Shown in pieces: positions 1-7,175 of a stretch of 19,449 bases of DNA. This stretch comes from Alistipes sp. (GTDB lineage Bacteria > Bacteroidota > Bacteroidia > Bacteroidales > Rikenellaceae), in assembly GCA_022511355.1 (NCBI GenBank), contig JAFLRS010000018.1, forward strand, positions 1-19,449, read 5' to 3'. Under the pieces are notes generated by a model. It worked only from the letters and a program-made list of their open reading frames with translations, was not told the origin of the DNA and made no database searches. How positions within the stretch are numbered: the stretch's first letter is position 1; every line of letters begins with the position of its first letter. Position numbers and translations under genes: made by a program.

Positions 1-142
1 CGCGGAAGACGTACTTCACCTTGTCGTTTCGGATTGAGAAATCGCCCGAACCGCCGCCGTCGACATCTCCGTTCTGGACGCAGCCTGCCGCCAGCATTAC
101 GGCCGCGAAGGCCGACCACTTAAATATTTTGCTGAGTTTCAT
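1..142 (-). CDS. Lipoprotein, N-terminal fragment (PUL gene 4)
   Basis: Only the first 47 codons are in the window; the gene runs off the left edge. It starts at the ATG at 142-140, 30 bp after the stop of the preceding lipoprotein gene, so it is probably co-transcribed. The visible protein has a basic N-terminus (MKLSKIFKW), a short hydrophobic stretch and a clear lipobox LAAGC with the acylated Cys at residue 21. A polar Gly/Asp-rich linker (GDVDGGGSGDF) follows, as is usual for surface-exposed Bacteroidota lipoproteins. Fourth place after SusC, SusD and a DUF1735 lipoprotein would fit another glycan-binding protein or a lipid-anchored glycoside hydrolase. The visible part is too short to decide. 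Lipoprotein nature is well supported; function is unknown. Confidence 0.75.
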   Translation of the reverse strand, partial: MKLSKIFKWSAFAAVMLAAGCVQNGDVDGGGSGDFSIRNDKVKYVFR

Positions 143-172
143 AATCTGAACTTTCTTTATCGTTATAATTCA

Positions 173-1669
173 TTATTCGGGGTCGTAGAGAGCCATGAAC
201 ATAGGTTCGATAAGACCCGCTTCGAGCGACAGTTCCGACAAAGCCGCCGAGCGCTGCGTGCCGTTGGGAGCCGAACCTCTCAGGTCGCCGCCGCCAGAAC
301 CGAAAGTCTGTGCAAAGCCGAAACGGACATAGCCGTAAGGACCGCCGTCACTCTTTCCGACAACCGGCATGGTAGCATACTCTTTTTGTCCCGTAGCCGT
401 ACAGCGAATCTCCTCTTCGATAACCTCCCAATTCTTGCCATCGACGCTGGCGCCGATAGTCACAAAGTAAGGTACGGCGTTGTTGTTCGCACGCGTACAA
501 TATGTAAACATAAAGTAGCGGGCAGGCGAGGGCAGTTTGATGTCGATATAATATCCGTAAGTTTCATCGCCGGCTTTTCCATTATAGACCGTACCCCAGA
601 ATGTATCGGGATTGTCGTCGATAAGCTCACCTAACGTGTTTTCGTAAGTATAATCCGAGGTGAAGCTGTCGGCGGTAAGTTTCACCGGCTCCAGACCCAC
701 GAATTTCATTTCGTGCGAAAGCAGAACGGTCATTCGGCTCATCTCGTTGAGTTCGATGCCCTCTTTGCTCAAATTCTTCAGTTCGAGCGGCAGCACGAAG
801 AACGGAGGCGTATATTCATCGACCTCGCCGCTCTCGCTCTCGGCAAAGTAGCGGTTTACGCGAATCTTGAAGTTCTCGTTGCTGCTGCCGACGGGCAGTT
901 CGATGCTCTCGGGCAGTTCGTAGCGGTCGGCCGGAAGCAGCGAATAGACGCGTCCCTGCTTTTCGTCGCCATACTGCGCATTAATCTGCTCGACTATCTC
1001 GTCGGCATTCTCGGCCAGACTCACTTCGCAGGTCATGCCCCATTCGTTAGCGACATTGAGCCGCACCGAAGCGTCGATATTGTTCCATGCGGGCATATCG
1101 CACGTATATTCGGCTTCGGCCTGCTGGTCGCCGAATGTGAGATATGCATACTCCAATTCGGGAGTGAAAATCACATAGTTGAGACCTTTGGTCATCGAGC
1201 TGGGCGAATAGAGCTGTATAGCCACCACCATCACCTTGCCTTCGGCATTCAGACGCTCCTGCTCGGCGAAGAGGGCATCGGTATCGACAACCAACTCGAC
1301 AACCTTGTAGCTGTCGTCGGAGGTGAAGGTCATTTCGCGGTTCTTGGTTATCTCGAAGCACTCTTCGGGTGCAATCACATAACGCGTGCCGTTCTGCATA
1401 TTGTAGATATCCAACTGACGCTGTTCCATCACCAACACCTCGGCCGAGGTTTCGGCAGTGACGTCGCGTCCGCTCTTGCACACCGGAATGCGGCATACGG
1501 TCTGTGCATCCACGCGCGTGATGGTCAAAATCTGCTCACCGCCGTCGCGGAAGTAGACAAGCGTCTGATAATCTTCGAGATTGACCGTGTGAGGGTCTTC
1601 GCAGCCCACAAAGGCCGCGGTCAGCATCGCCGCACACGTCATTGCAATATATTTAATACTCTTTTTCAT
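173..1669 (-). CDS. DUF1735 / F5/8-type (discoidin) surface glycan-binding lipoprotein
   Basis: A 498-residue lipoprotein from the ATG at 1669. The signal peptide MKKSIKYIAM... ends in lipobox AFVGC (Cys23). Residues about 30-160 and 180-325 look like two successive DUF1735-like halves: each has an xVYF/xLTF strand, a 'Y.L/I.P...(C/R)(F/Y)E' segment and a closing hydrophobic strand. Residues about 335-490 resemble an F5/8 type C (discoidin) carbohydrate-binding domain (IDDNPDTFWGT, then YYIDIKLPSPARYFMF and VSVDGKNW-like ASVDGKNWEVI). It probably sits on the cell surface and hands glycan to the SusCD complex. An in-frame ATG at 1693 overlaps the end of susD by 7 bp. I prefer 1669 because the signal peptide begins there and an AGGAG lies 9 nt upstream. 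The family call is confident; the substrate is unknown. Confidence 0.85.
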   Translation of the reverse strand: MKKSIKYIAMTCAAMLTAAFVGCEDPHTVNLEDYQTLVYFRDGGEQILTITRVDAQTVCRIPVCKSGRDVTAETSAEVLVMEQRQLDIYNMQNGTRYVIAPEECFEITKNREMTFTSDDSYKVVELVVDTDALFAEQERLNAEGKVMVVAIQLYSPSSMTKGLNYVIFTPELEYAYLTFGDQQAEAEYTCDMPAWNNIDASVRLNVANEWGMTCEVSLAENADEIVEQINAQYGDEKQGRVYSLLPADRYELPESIELPVGSSNENFKIRVNRYFAESESGEVDEYTPPFFVLPLELKNLSKEGIELNEMSRMTVLLSHEMKFVGLEPVKLTADSFTSDYTYENTLGELIDDNPDTFWGTVYNGKAGDETYGYYIDIKLPSPARYFMFTYCTRANNNAVPYFVTIGASVDGKNWEVIEEEIRCTATGQKEYATMPVVGKSDGGPYGYVRFGFAQTFGSGGGDLRGSAPNGTQRSAALSELSLEAGLIEPMFMALYDPE

Positions 1670-1678
1670 CGTTACAGT

Positions 1679-1683
1679 CTCCT
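1679..1683 (-). promoter_or_regulatory. Shine-Dalgarno-like AGGAG for the DUF1735 lipoprotein
   Basis: On the minus strand AGGAG lies 9 nt upstream of the ATG at 1669 and inside the short gap after the susD stop. It supports 1669 over the upstream ATG at 1693. Strong SD motifs are uncommon in Bacteroidota, so this is noted as unusual. Confidence 0.5.
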
Positions 1684-1686
1684 TTC

Positions 1687-3600
1687 TTACCATCCGTAGT
1701 TATTCTGTTCGCGCAGATAGTGATTTCGGTCGATTTCACGCTGCGGGAACGGGAAAAGATAATGCTGCTTCTTGAATACGCGGGTTTCGAATGCGGTGCG
1801 CTCCCAGAATTCAGCGGGAACCTCGTCGTCCTTGCCTTTGGCCATCGTATTCATACCCCACATCTTGCCGTTGTCGGTCCGCTCCGCTATCATCCAGCGA
1901 CGGGTGTCGTAGTAGCGGAGACCCTCGAACGCCAACTCTACCCGACGCTCGCGGCGCACCAGCTCGATAAGGTCGTCGATGCTGCTCTCGGACTCGGGAT
2001 ATACGTCGGTAATCGGTGCCATGCCCGAACGCGCACGAAGCTCGGCCCAGTACTGCATAGCCAATGCATGATCTACGCCCTCGCCCGAAACACCGTTGCG
2101 CTCGCACTCCAGAACAGACTCGATGTAGTTGAGATAGACCTCGCCCAGACGATAGGTCGGGAAGGTGATGTTGCCCCACTGATTGTTGGCCTGCTTGTGG
2201 TCGTAATAGCGGTTCACGAGATAGCCCGAATGCGGGTAGTCATGCGAAGTGTGCGCATTTCCGCCGTTGGCGAAGTTGCCTTTGTATGTATATTCGGTAC
2301 CTCTGCGCCAAATGGCTCCGCTCCAGTATACGCTCACGTAAAAACGGGGTTCGCGGCCCACGTACATCAACGGCGTATCGGCCTGCGCACTTACATTGCC
2401 GCCCTCGGCCAAAGCCACAAGGAACGGATTGGCATACATGGCCTGTATCTGGAACTCGTTCGAAGGATAATCCGAAGACGTATCCACGATCGGCGAACCG
2501 TCGCTGTTGTAACCCGTAATGGGATAGCGTCCGTTGGACATCGCATAGGCATCGACCTGCTGCTGGGTGGGTCCCCAACCGCCGTATGCCGTACCCGCCA
2601 AACCTGCAGGTGCCGTATGAACGCCCCAATTGTAGCGGCCCTGATAACCCTGACTCGAGAATATAATCTCAGGATTCCACGGCTCCATCATTATGCCCAA
2701 ATAGTTGAGATAGGGGTTGTTCGACTCCGCTTTATAGAGCTGGTACGTACCCAAATCGATAACCGCTTTGGCTGCCTGCGCCGCCTCGACCCACTTCTCG
2801 GGGTTGGCGTTTCTCGGGAAGAGAGGTTCGCCCTTGGCATTCACGCCCACATTGCGGTAGAGCGAGTTGCCGTTGAAAAGCGGACTGGCCGAATAGAGCT
2901 TCAGACGGGCGATAACGGCCAAAGCCGCACCGCGGGTCGGAAGACCGTACTGCGCCGAAGGATAACTCGTGTCGAGATTGCGGGCTACAGCCTCCATCTC
3001 GCTCACCACGTAATCGACGCACTCCTCCCACGAGTTGCGCGGACGCGCCAGCGAAGCCAGCGAAGCATCGGCCTCTATGAGCGAATCGCCCATAAGGAAG
3101 ACCGGACCCCAGTCGCGCATCAGCAGGAAGTAGTAGTATGCACGCGCCCAGCGCACGCAGTTGTACCACAACTGCAAATCGGCAAGCACCGCCGTCGGGT
3201 CGGAACATTTCATCACGTTCTGCAGGAAGATGTTGCAGTCGCGAATAGCCGCATAGTAGTGGTTGTAGTTGCCGTTGGGCAGGTTGGTCGCATTCCACGA
3301 ACCGTAATTTATCGACGTGTAACCCCACGACCAGCAGAACGAACTCTCGTCCGAAGAACCGTAAGTGTGCGTCAGCGACTGATTGCCGTAGCTGCCGAAC
3401 AAATCGGCGCCCTCCTTGGGCAGATAACCCATACACTGGAAGAAATAGCGCTGCGTGGTTCCCACCTGCTGCCAAATCTTGTCGAATGTCATATTCTCGT
3501 CCTCCTGACGGTCGAGGAAACTGTCGCACGACACCGAAGCCGCTCCGACCGCCGCAACCGCGAAGAACATCGCTACCTTATATATTATACTCTTTTTCAT
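1687..3600 (-). CDS. SusD/RagB-family nutrient-binding outer-membrane lipoprotein
   Basis: A 637-residue SusD-family protein from the ATG at 3600. The lipoprotein signal ends at SVSC (Cys25), followed by the typical DSFLD start of mature SusD proteins. The C-terminal third has the RagB/SusD signature (LVRRERRVELAFEGLRYYD, then TRRW), and the protein ends with a typical NHYLREQNNYGW-like tail. The length is within the family's upper range. SusD caps the SusC barrel at the outer-membrane surface and binds glycan before import. The gene begins 14 bp after susC ends and is followed 17 bp later by a binding lipoprotein, so it is in an operon. A second in-frame ATG at 3606 (MNMKK) sits only 2 nt from the GGAGG motif, so the ATG at 3600 with 8-nt spacing is preferred. 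Family assignment is secure; substrate is unknown. Confidence 0.93.
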   Translation of the reverse strand: MKKSIIYKVAMFFAVAAVGAASVSCDSFLDRQEDENMTFDKIWQQVGTTQRYFFQCMGYLPKEGADLFGSYGNQSLTHTYGSSDESSFCWSWGYTSINYGSWNATNLPNGNYNHYYAAIRDCNIFLQNVMKCSDPTAVLADLQLWYNCVRWARAYYYFLLMRDWGPVFLMGDSLIEADASLASLARPRNSWEECVDYVVSEMEAVARNLDTSYPSAQYGLPTRGAALAVIARLKLYSASPLFNGNSLYRNVGVNAKGEPLFPRNANPEKWVEAAQAAKAVIDLGTYQLYKAESNNPYLNYLGIMMEPWNPEIIFSSQGYQGRYNWGVHTAPAGLAGTAYGGWGPTQQQVDAYAMSNGRYPITGYNSDGSPIVDTSSDYPSNEFQIQAMYANPFLVALAEGGNVSAQADTPLMYVGREPRFYVSVYWSGAIWRRGTEYTYKGNFANGGNAHTSHDYPHSGYLVNRYYDHKQANNQWGNITFPTYRLGEVYLNYIESVLECERNGVSGEGVDHALAMQYWAELRARSGMAPITDVYPESESSIDDLIELVRRERRVELAFEGLRYYDTRRWMIAERTDNGKMWGMNTMAKGKDDEVPAEFWERTAFETRVFKKQHYLFPFPQREIDRNHYLREQNNYGW

Positions 3601-3608
3601 ATTCATCT

Positions 3609-3613
3609 CCTCC
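3609..3613 (-). promoter_or_regulatory. Shine-Dalgarno-like GGAGG for susD
   Basis: GGAGG on the minus strand lies 8 nt from the ATG at 3600 and only 2 nt from the ATG at 3606. It therefore decides the start in favour of MKKSIIYK. It overlaps nothing but the 14-bp susC-susD gap. Canonical SD sites are rare in this phylum. Confidence 0.55.
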
Positions 3614-3614
3614 G

Positions 3615-6600
3615 TTACAAATTAAGATTAAGACCTACCGAATAGACGCGGTTGGGGGGATAACCCTGACCTTGTCCGCCTCCCATTTCGGGGTCCCAAA
3701 GTTTGAACTCCGAGAATGTAACGGCGTTGCTTACCGATGCATAGATGCGCAGCGACTTCATGAAGCCCGTCTTCGACATCCATCTCTTCGGCAGCGTGTA
3801 ACCGATTTCCACATTCTTCAGACGCAGGAACGAACCGTTGCGCTGCCACCACGACGAAGGCTGATTGTTGTTCGACGAACCTGCCTCGTTGCCGTATGCC
3901 AGACGCGGATATACAGCCTTGGCATTCTCGGCCGCAGGGCGGTCGGTGCGCCAGCCGTTGTCCCAAACGTCGCGCTGAATAGCCGAACGCTCCATGTTGT
4001 TGCTCGAGAATGGCGAACGAATCGAAGCGCCGCTCTCGAAGAAGCTTACGTGAGCGATTCCCTGGAAGAATACATTGACGTCGAGACCGCGCCACGATGC
4101 CGTAGCTCCGAAACCGTAGGTGATTTCAGGTATCGTGGTGTAGCCCAAGTAAATCTGGTCGTCGGAGTTGATGACACCGTCACCGTTGATATCCTGATAC
4201 TTGATGTCGCCGACACGGTATTCGCCGAAAGTCTGCGTAGGCGAGTTGTCGATATCCTCCTGACTCTCGAAAAGACCCACGGCCAGGAATCCCCACGGCT
4301 GAGCCGCACCCACGCCGTAAGGCTTGCCGATACGGTTCTGATAGAGATACTGCCAGTCGGGTTCGTCGTTGTTCACCAGCAAGTTGCGGTTGTAGGTAAA
4401 GTTTCCGCGTGCAGTCACGAACCACTCTCCGAACTTCTGGTTCCACTCCAGCGACATATCGACACCGCGGTTGCGGGTTTCACCCACATTCACATAAGGC
4501 AGCTTGCCGCCCTCCTGCATACCCGCAAAGCCCGGAAGCGTTCCGCGCGTCATAAGGATGCCGGTACGGTGCGAATCGAAGTAGTCGGCCTGAATGCGCA
4601 GCGAATTGAAGAGCGTAAGTTCGAGACCCACGTCGAGTTTGGTCTCCTCCTCCCACGAGAATGCGAGGTTCTCGACACGTCCTTCAGCCATACCCGTACC
4701 GCCGTTGCCGCCCGATTCACCCATGGTGAAGCCGTTGCCGCTCTCGTTAATCGTCGGCAGGAAGAGCCAGCGGTCGCCCGGCAGCTGGTCGTTACCCACC
4801 TTACCGTAAGATGCGCGTATCTTGAATGTGCTGATATACTCCTTGACAGGTTTCCAGAAGCGCTCCTCCGAAATAAGCCAACCTCCCGACACTGCGGGGA
4901 AGAAACCGAATCGGTGACCCGGAGCGAAGTTTTCGGAACCGTTGTAACCCATGTTGAACTCGACCATATACTTGTCTTTATAAGCATAGGTGACACGGGC
5001 CGCGATACCCTGATTCTTGTAAGGCAGCGAGGTCGTAGCCGAACCGCCCGAAGTGATTCGGCGGATTTTGTGGTTGTAGAGGAACAGGGCGCCCACGCGG
5101 TGAGCATTGGCGAACATACGGTTGTAGGTGATGGAGCCTTCGAGATAGGTTGTAACCTGACTCTGTGCGCTCGCCGAATAGCTCAGACTCTCGGTTCCCG
5201 AATAGATGGGGTCGCCGTAGATGAGCGAACCGTCGGCTTCGCGTCCCGTTGCGTGGAACTGCTGCGGAGTCTTGGTGCGGCTCTGAAGCTGGGTGTTCCA
5301 TGCGTCCCACGAGAACTTGATATTGGCCTGAAGACCCTCGGTGATGAATCCGAAATCCTGATTGAGGCTTATGAGCGACTGTGCCGAGTTCCAGAACTGC
5401 TCCTGATAACCGCCGTGAACCAAAAGGTTCCACGGGTTGAAACCGGTAGAGTTCGACGGAGCCGAAATGGTGCCGTCGGAGTACTCGACGGGGAATGCAT
5501 TCGGCGAGGTCATGAAGGCATAACCCCAAATGTCGCCCTTGGACGAACCCGGACCGAAACTCTTTTCGTAGATGTTCGACAGATTGACGCCCAAAACCGT
5601 CGTTTTGGTGAGGTTCATATCCACGTTAGCGCGGAAATTGAACTTGTTGTAGTTAATCGAGGAGTTGTAGCCGTAGATGTCGCCCGCATTGCGGAAAATC
5701 GACGACTCGTTGTAGAAGCTTCCCGATATATAATAACGTGCCACCTGACCGCCGCCCGAAATCGAAGCATTGACACGCTGATTGTTCGCCAGTTTCTTGA
5801 ACAGCGAATTAATCCAGTCCACATCGGGGAAGAGGTCGGGGTCGCTCTGATTGCTGTACTTCTCGAGGTCCGACAGCGAATAGTAATTCGAACTGGTGGC
5901 CTCGTTGTACATACGCGCCCACTGCTCCGAATTCACGAATCGGGGACGGCGCGTCGATTGGGTGATACCCGTTTCGGCACGAACCTTCACTTCGGGTCGG
6001 CCCTCCTTACCCTTCTTGGTGGTGATGATGATGACACCGTTCGCACCGCGCACACCGTATACCGCCGATGCCGATGCGTCCTTAAGTATCGAGAACGACT
6101 CGATATCGTCGGTGTCCACAAGGTCCAGATCGCGCTCGATGCCATCGACAAGCACCAGCGGCGTCGTGCTGCCCTGGAACGACGATACACCGCGGATGTA
6201 GAACTCCGCAGCACCGTCCTTGCCCGGTTCGCCCGAACGCGCCAACGATACCACGCCCGCCAGCTGACCCGCCAGCGAGGTCGAAAGTTGTGAGTTATTC
6301 ACCTTGAGGTTGCCGACTTCGACCGTCGAAATGGCTCCCACCACAGACTCTTTCTTCTGGACGCCGTAACCGACCACCACAATCTCTTCGATGTTGTTGT
6401 CGGGTTGCAGCACCACGTCTATTTCAGTGCGTCCGGCCACAGCCACATCCTGAGTGGCATAGCCGAGGTACGAAAATTCAAGCACGCCGCTCGGATTTTC
6501 CAACTTGATGGAGTAGCGTCCGTTCACGTCGGTTGCAACGCCGTTCACGGTGTTCTTCTCCAGCACGTTCGCTCCGATGGCCGGCATGTTCATCTCATCG

Positions 6601-6725
6601 TACACGGTACCCGTTATCGTAACGCTCCGGCTCTGTCCGTAAACAGATGCCCACGCCGACGAAAACAGGCACAGCACCGCGAATGCAAATATTCGCCTGA
6701 CTGTTTTTGTGTAAAATTCTTTCAT
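3615..6725 (-). CDS. SusC/RagA-family TonB-linked outer-membrane transporter
   Basis: A 1036-residue SusC-family porin that imports oligosaccharides across the outer membrane using TonB energy. Residues 1 to about 30 are a signal peptide (RRIFAFAVLCLFSSAWA). Residues about 37-107 are a carboxypeptidase-D regulatory-like beta domain (ITGTVYDEMNMPAIGANV). A TonB-box-like EEIVVVGYG lies at 113-121. The plug follows, with the family motifs LVDGIERDLD and GVRGANGVIIITTKKG, then the long beta-barrel ending in an aromatic/hydrophobic strand (YSVGLNLNL). There is no N-terminal STN domain, so this transporter is unlikely to signal through an anti-sigma/ECF pair. It is the first gene of the locus, about 265 nt downstream of a predicted promoter, and is followed directly by susD. 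An AAGGA lies 6 nt upstream of the start. No truncation or frameshift is seen. The substrate is not predictable from sequence. Confidence 0.95.
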   Translation of the reverse strand: MKEFYTKTVRRIFAFAVLCLFSSAWASVYGQSRSVTITGTVYDEMNMPAIGANVLEKNTVNGVATDVNGRYSIKLENPSGVLEFSYLGYATQDVAVAGRTEIDVVLQPDNNIEEIVVVGYGVQKKESVVGAISTVEVGNLKVNNSQLSTSLAGQLAGVVSLARSGEPGKDGAAEFYIRGVSSFQGSTTPLVLVDGIERDLDLVDTDDIESFSILKDASASAVYGVRGANGVIIITTKKGKEGRPEVKVRAETGITQSTRRPRFVNSEQWARMYNEATSSNYYSLSDLEKYSNQSDPDLFPDVDWINSLFKKLANNQRVNASISGGGQVARYYISGSFYNESSIFRNAGDIYGYNSSINYNKFNFRANVDMNLTKTTVLGVNLSNIYEKSFGPGSSKGDIWGYAFMTSPNAFPVEYSDGTISAPSNSTGFNPWNLLVHGGYQEQFWNSAQSLISLNQDFGFITEGLQANIKFSWDAWNTQLQSRTKTPQQFHATGREADGSLIYGDPIYSGTESLSYSASAQSQVTTYLEGSITYNRMFANAHRVGALFLYNHKIRRITSGGSATTSLPYKNQGIAARVTYAYKDKYMVEFNMGYNGSENFAPGHRFGFFPAVSGGWLISEERFWKPVKEYISTFKIRASYGKVGNDQLPGDRWLFLPTINESGNGFTMGESGGNGGTGMAEGRVENLAFSWEEETKLDVGLELTLFNSLRIQADYFDSHRTGILMTRGTLPGFAGMQEGGKLPYVNVGETRNRGVDMSLEWNQKFGEWFVTARGNFTYNRNLLVNNDEPDWQYLYQNRIGKPYGVGAAQPWGFLAVGLFESQEDIDNSPTQTFGEYRVGDIKYQDINGDGVINSDDQIYLGYTTIPEITYGFGATASWRGLDVNVFFQGIAHVSFFESGASIRSPFSSNNMERSAIQRDVWDNGWRTDRPAAENAKAVYPRLAYGNEAGSSNNNQPSSWWQRNGSFLRLKNVEIGYTLPKRWMSKTGFMKSLRIYASVSNAVTFSEFKLWDPEMGGGQGQGYPPNRVYSVGLNLNL

Positions 6726-6903
6726 TAATCGTCCTTAGTTTTACGTGTTGGTATTTTTTTGATTGGTTTTTTCGTTTTTTTTGCATTTTTTTCATGCCGT
6801 CTGCAGCACGAACCTCGATTAACGGCACGACGAACCGCTGACCGACCAAACCGCAGTTTAGTCGTCAGGGCATATCGGGTGGTAGATTAAATGATGTGTA
6901 ATA

Positions 6904-6933
6904 TCCAGTAAGCCAACGAGTTAGCCTACCTGA
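6904..6933 (-). other. Strand-specific RNA hairpin in the susC leader
   Basis: On the minus-strand RNA, 6930-6921 pairs with 6916-6907 around a CUCG tetraloop: 10 base pairs including three G-U wobbles. After a single mismatch two more pairs form (6932-6933 with 6905-6904). The corresponding plus-strand RNA would have A-C mismatches at the wobble positions, so the structure favours the susC transcript. There is no U-tract after it, so it is not a terminator. It sits 2 nt after the C9 tract. Confidence 0.35.
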
Positions 6934-6935
6934 AC

Positions 6936-6944
6936 GGGGGGGGG
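6936..6944. repeat. G9/C9 homopolymer tract
   Basis: Nine consecutive G on the given strand (C9 in the susC leader RNA), in an otherwise AT-rich gap. Tracts of this length are prone to slippage in replication and to sequencing error. It lies in the transcribed leader, about 50 nt from the predicted transcription start and more than 200 nt from the susC start codon. Confidence 0.9.
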
Positions 6945-6997
6945 TAAATTTAACGTATGTACGCTGACGGTTCATTCAAATTATACGTTAGATTTAG

Positions 6998-7028
6998 CAA
7001 ATATAATGATTTTTTAACAATCTGCAAA
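6998..7028 (-). promoter_or_regulatory. Bacteroidota sigma-ABfr-type promoter for the susC operon
   Basis: Reading the minus strand, TTTG (7028-7025) is followed by exactly 19 nt and then TATATTTG (7005-6998). This fits the Bacteroidota -33/-7 consensus TTTG / TAnnTTTG in both sequence and spacing. The predicted start is near 6991. It is the only such match I found in the gap, it faces susC, and it lies downstream of the terminator of the preceding operon. Confidence 0.75.
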
Positions 7029-7114
7029 TCCTTCGCAATATTTTTAACGTTATTTTACCCGCAATATTATTAAATTTTTTTACTAACACGGGGTTTTATA
7101 TCACATTCGGGCGC

Positions 7115-7155
7115 GAAAATAAAAAATCCGCGTCTTCACGAAAAAGACGCGGATT
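7115..7155 (-). terminator. Intrinsic terminator of the glycan-biosynthesis operon
   Basis: A perfect 12-bp inverted repeat, aatccgcgtctt at 7125-7136 and aagacgcggatt at 7144-7155, surrounds a 7-nt loop. On the minus strand the stem is followed by TTTTATTTT (7124-7116). It begins about 20 bp after the fcl stop codon. On the plus strand the stem is followed by A residues rather than T, so it should act only in the minus direction. Confidence 0.92.
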
Positions 7156-7175
7156 AAAAACCGACAACGCGCGGA

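Larger units (their letters stand above)
6726..6991 (-). promoter_or_regulatory. Long 5' leader of the susC transcript
   Basis: If transcription starts about 7 nt after the predicted -7 box, the leader is near 265 nt. Read on the minus strand it holds, in order: a 36-codon open frame (ATG at 6975, stop at 6865), a C9 homopolymer (6936-6944), a hairpin with wobble pairs (6904-6933), a weaker inverted repeat (tgccgt at 6795-6800 and acggca at 6822-6827), and a strongly A-rich stretch (about 6737-6790) before the start codon, as is common before Bacteroidota genes. I see no known riboswitch pattern. A regulatory role is inferred from length and structure only. Confidence 0.4.

Noticed and set aside
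3486..6293. A 935-codon open frame on the plus strand through susC, and several other long plus-strand frames
   Set aside because: They are antisense to clear, family-matching minus-strand genes, have Arg/His-rich compositions with no recognisable domain, and are expected shadows in GC-rich DNA.
6795..6827. Inverted repeat tgccgt/acggca in the susC leader as an attenuator
   Set aside because: Only 6 bp with a 21-nt loop and no U-tract after it; too weak to call.
6976..6990. A second TATAATTTG-like box close to the predicted susC transcription start
   Set aside because: Spacing within the box does not fit TAnnTTTG and no paired -33 TTTG was found; the box at 6998-7005 is a better match.
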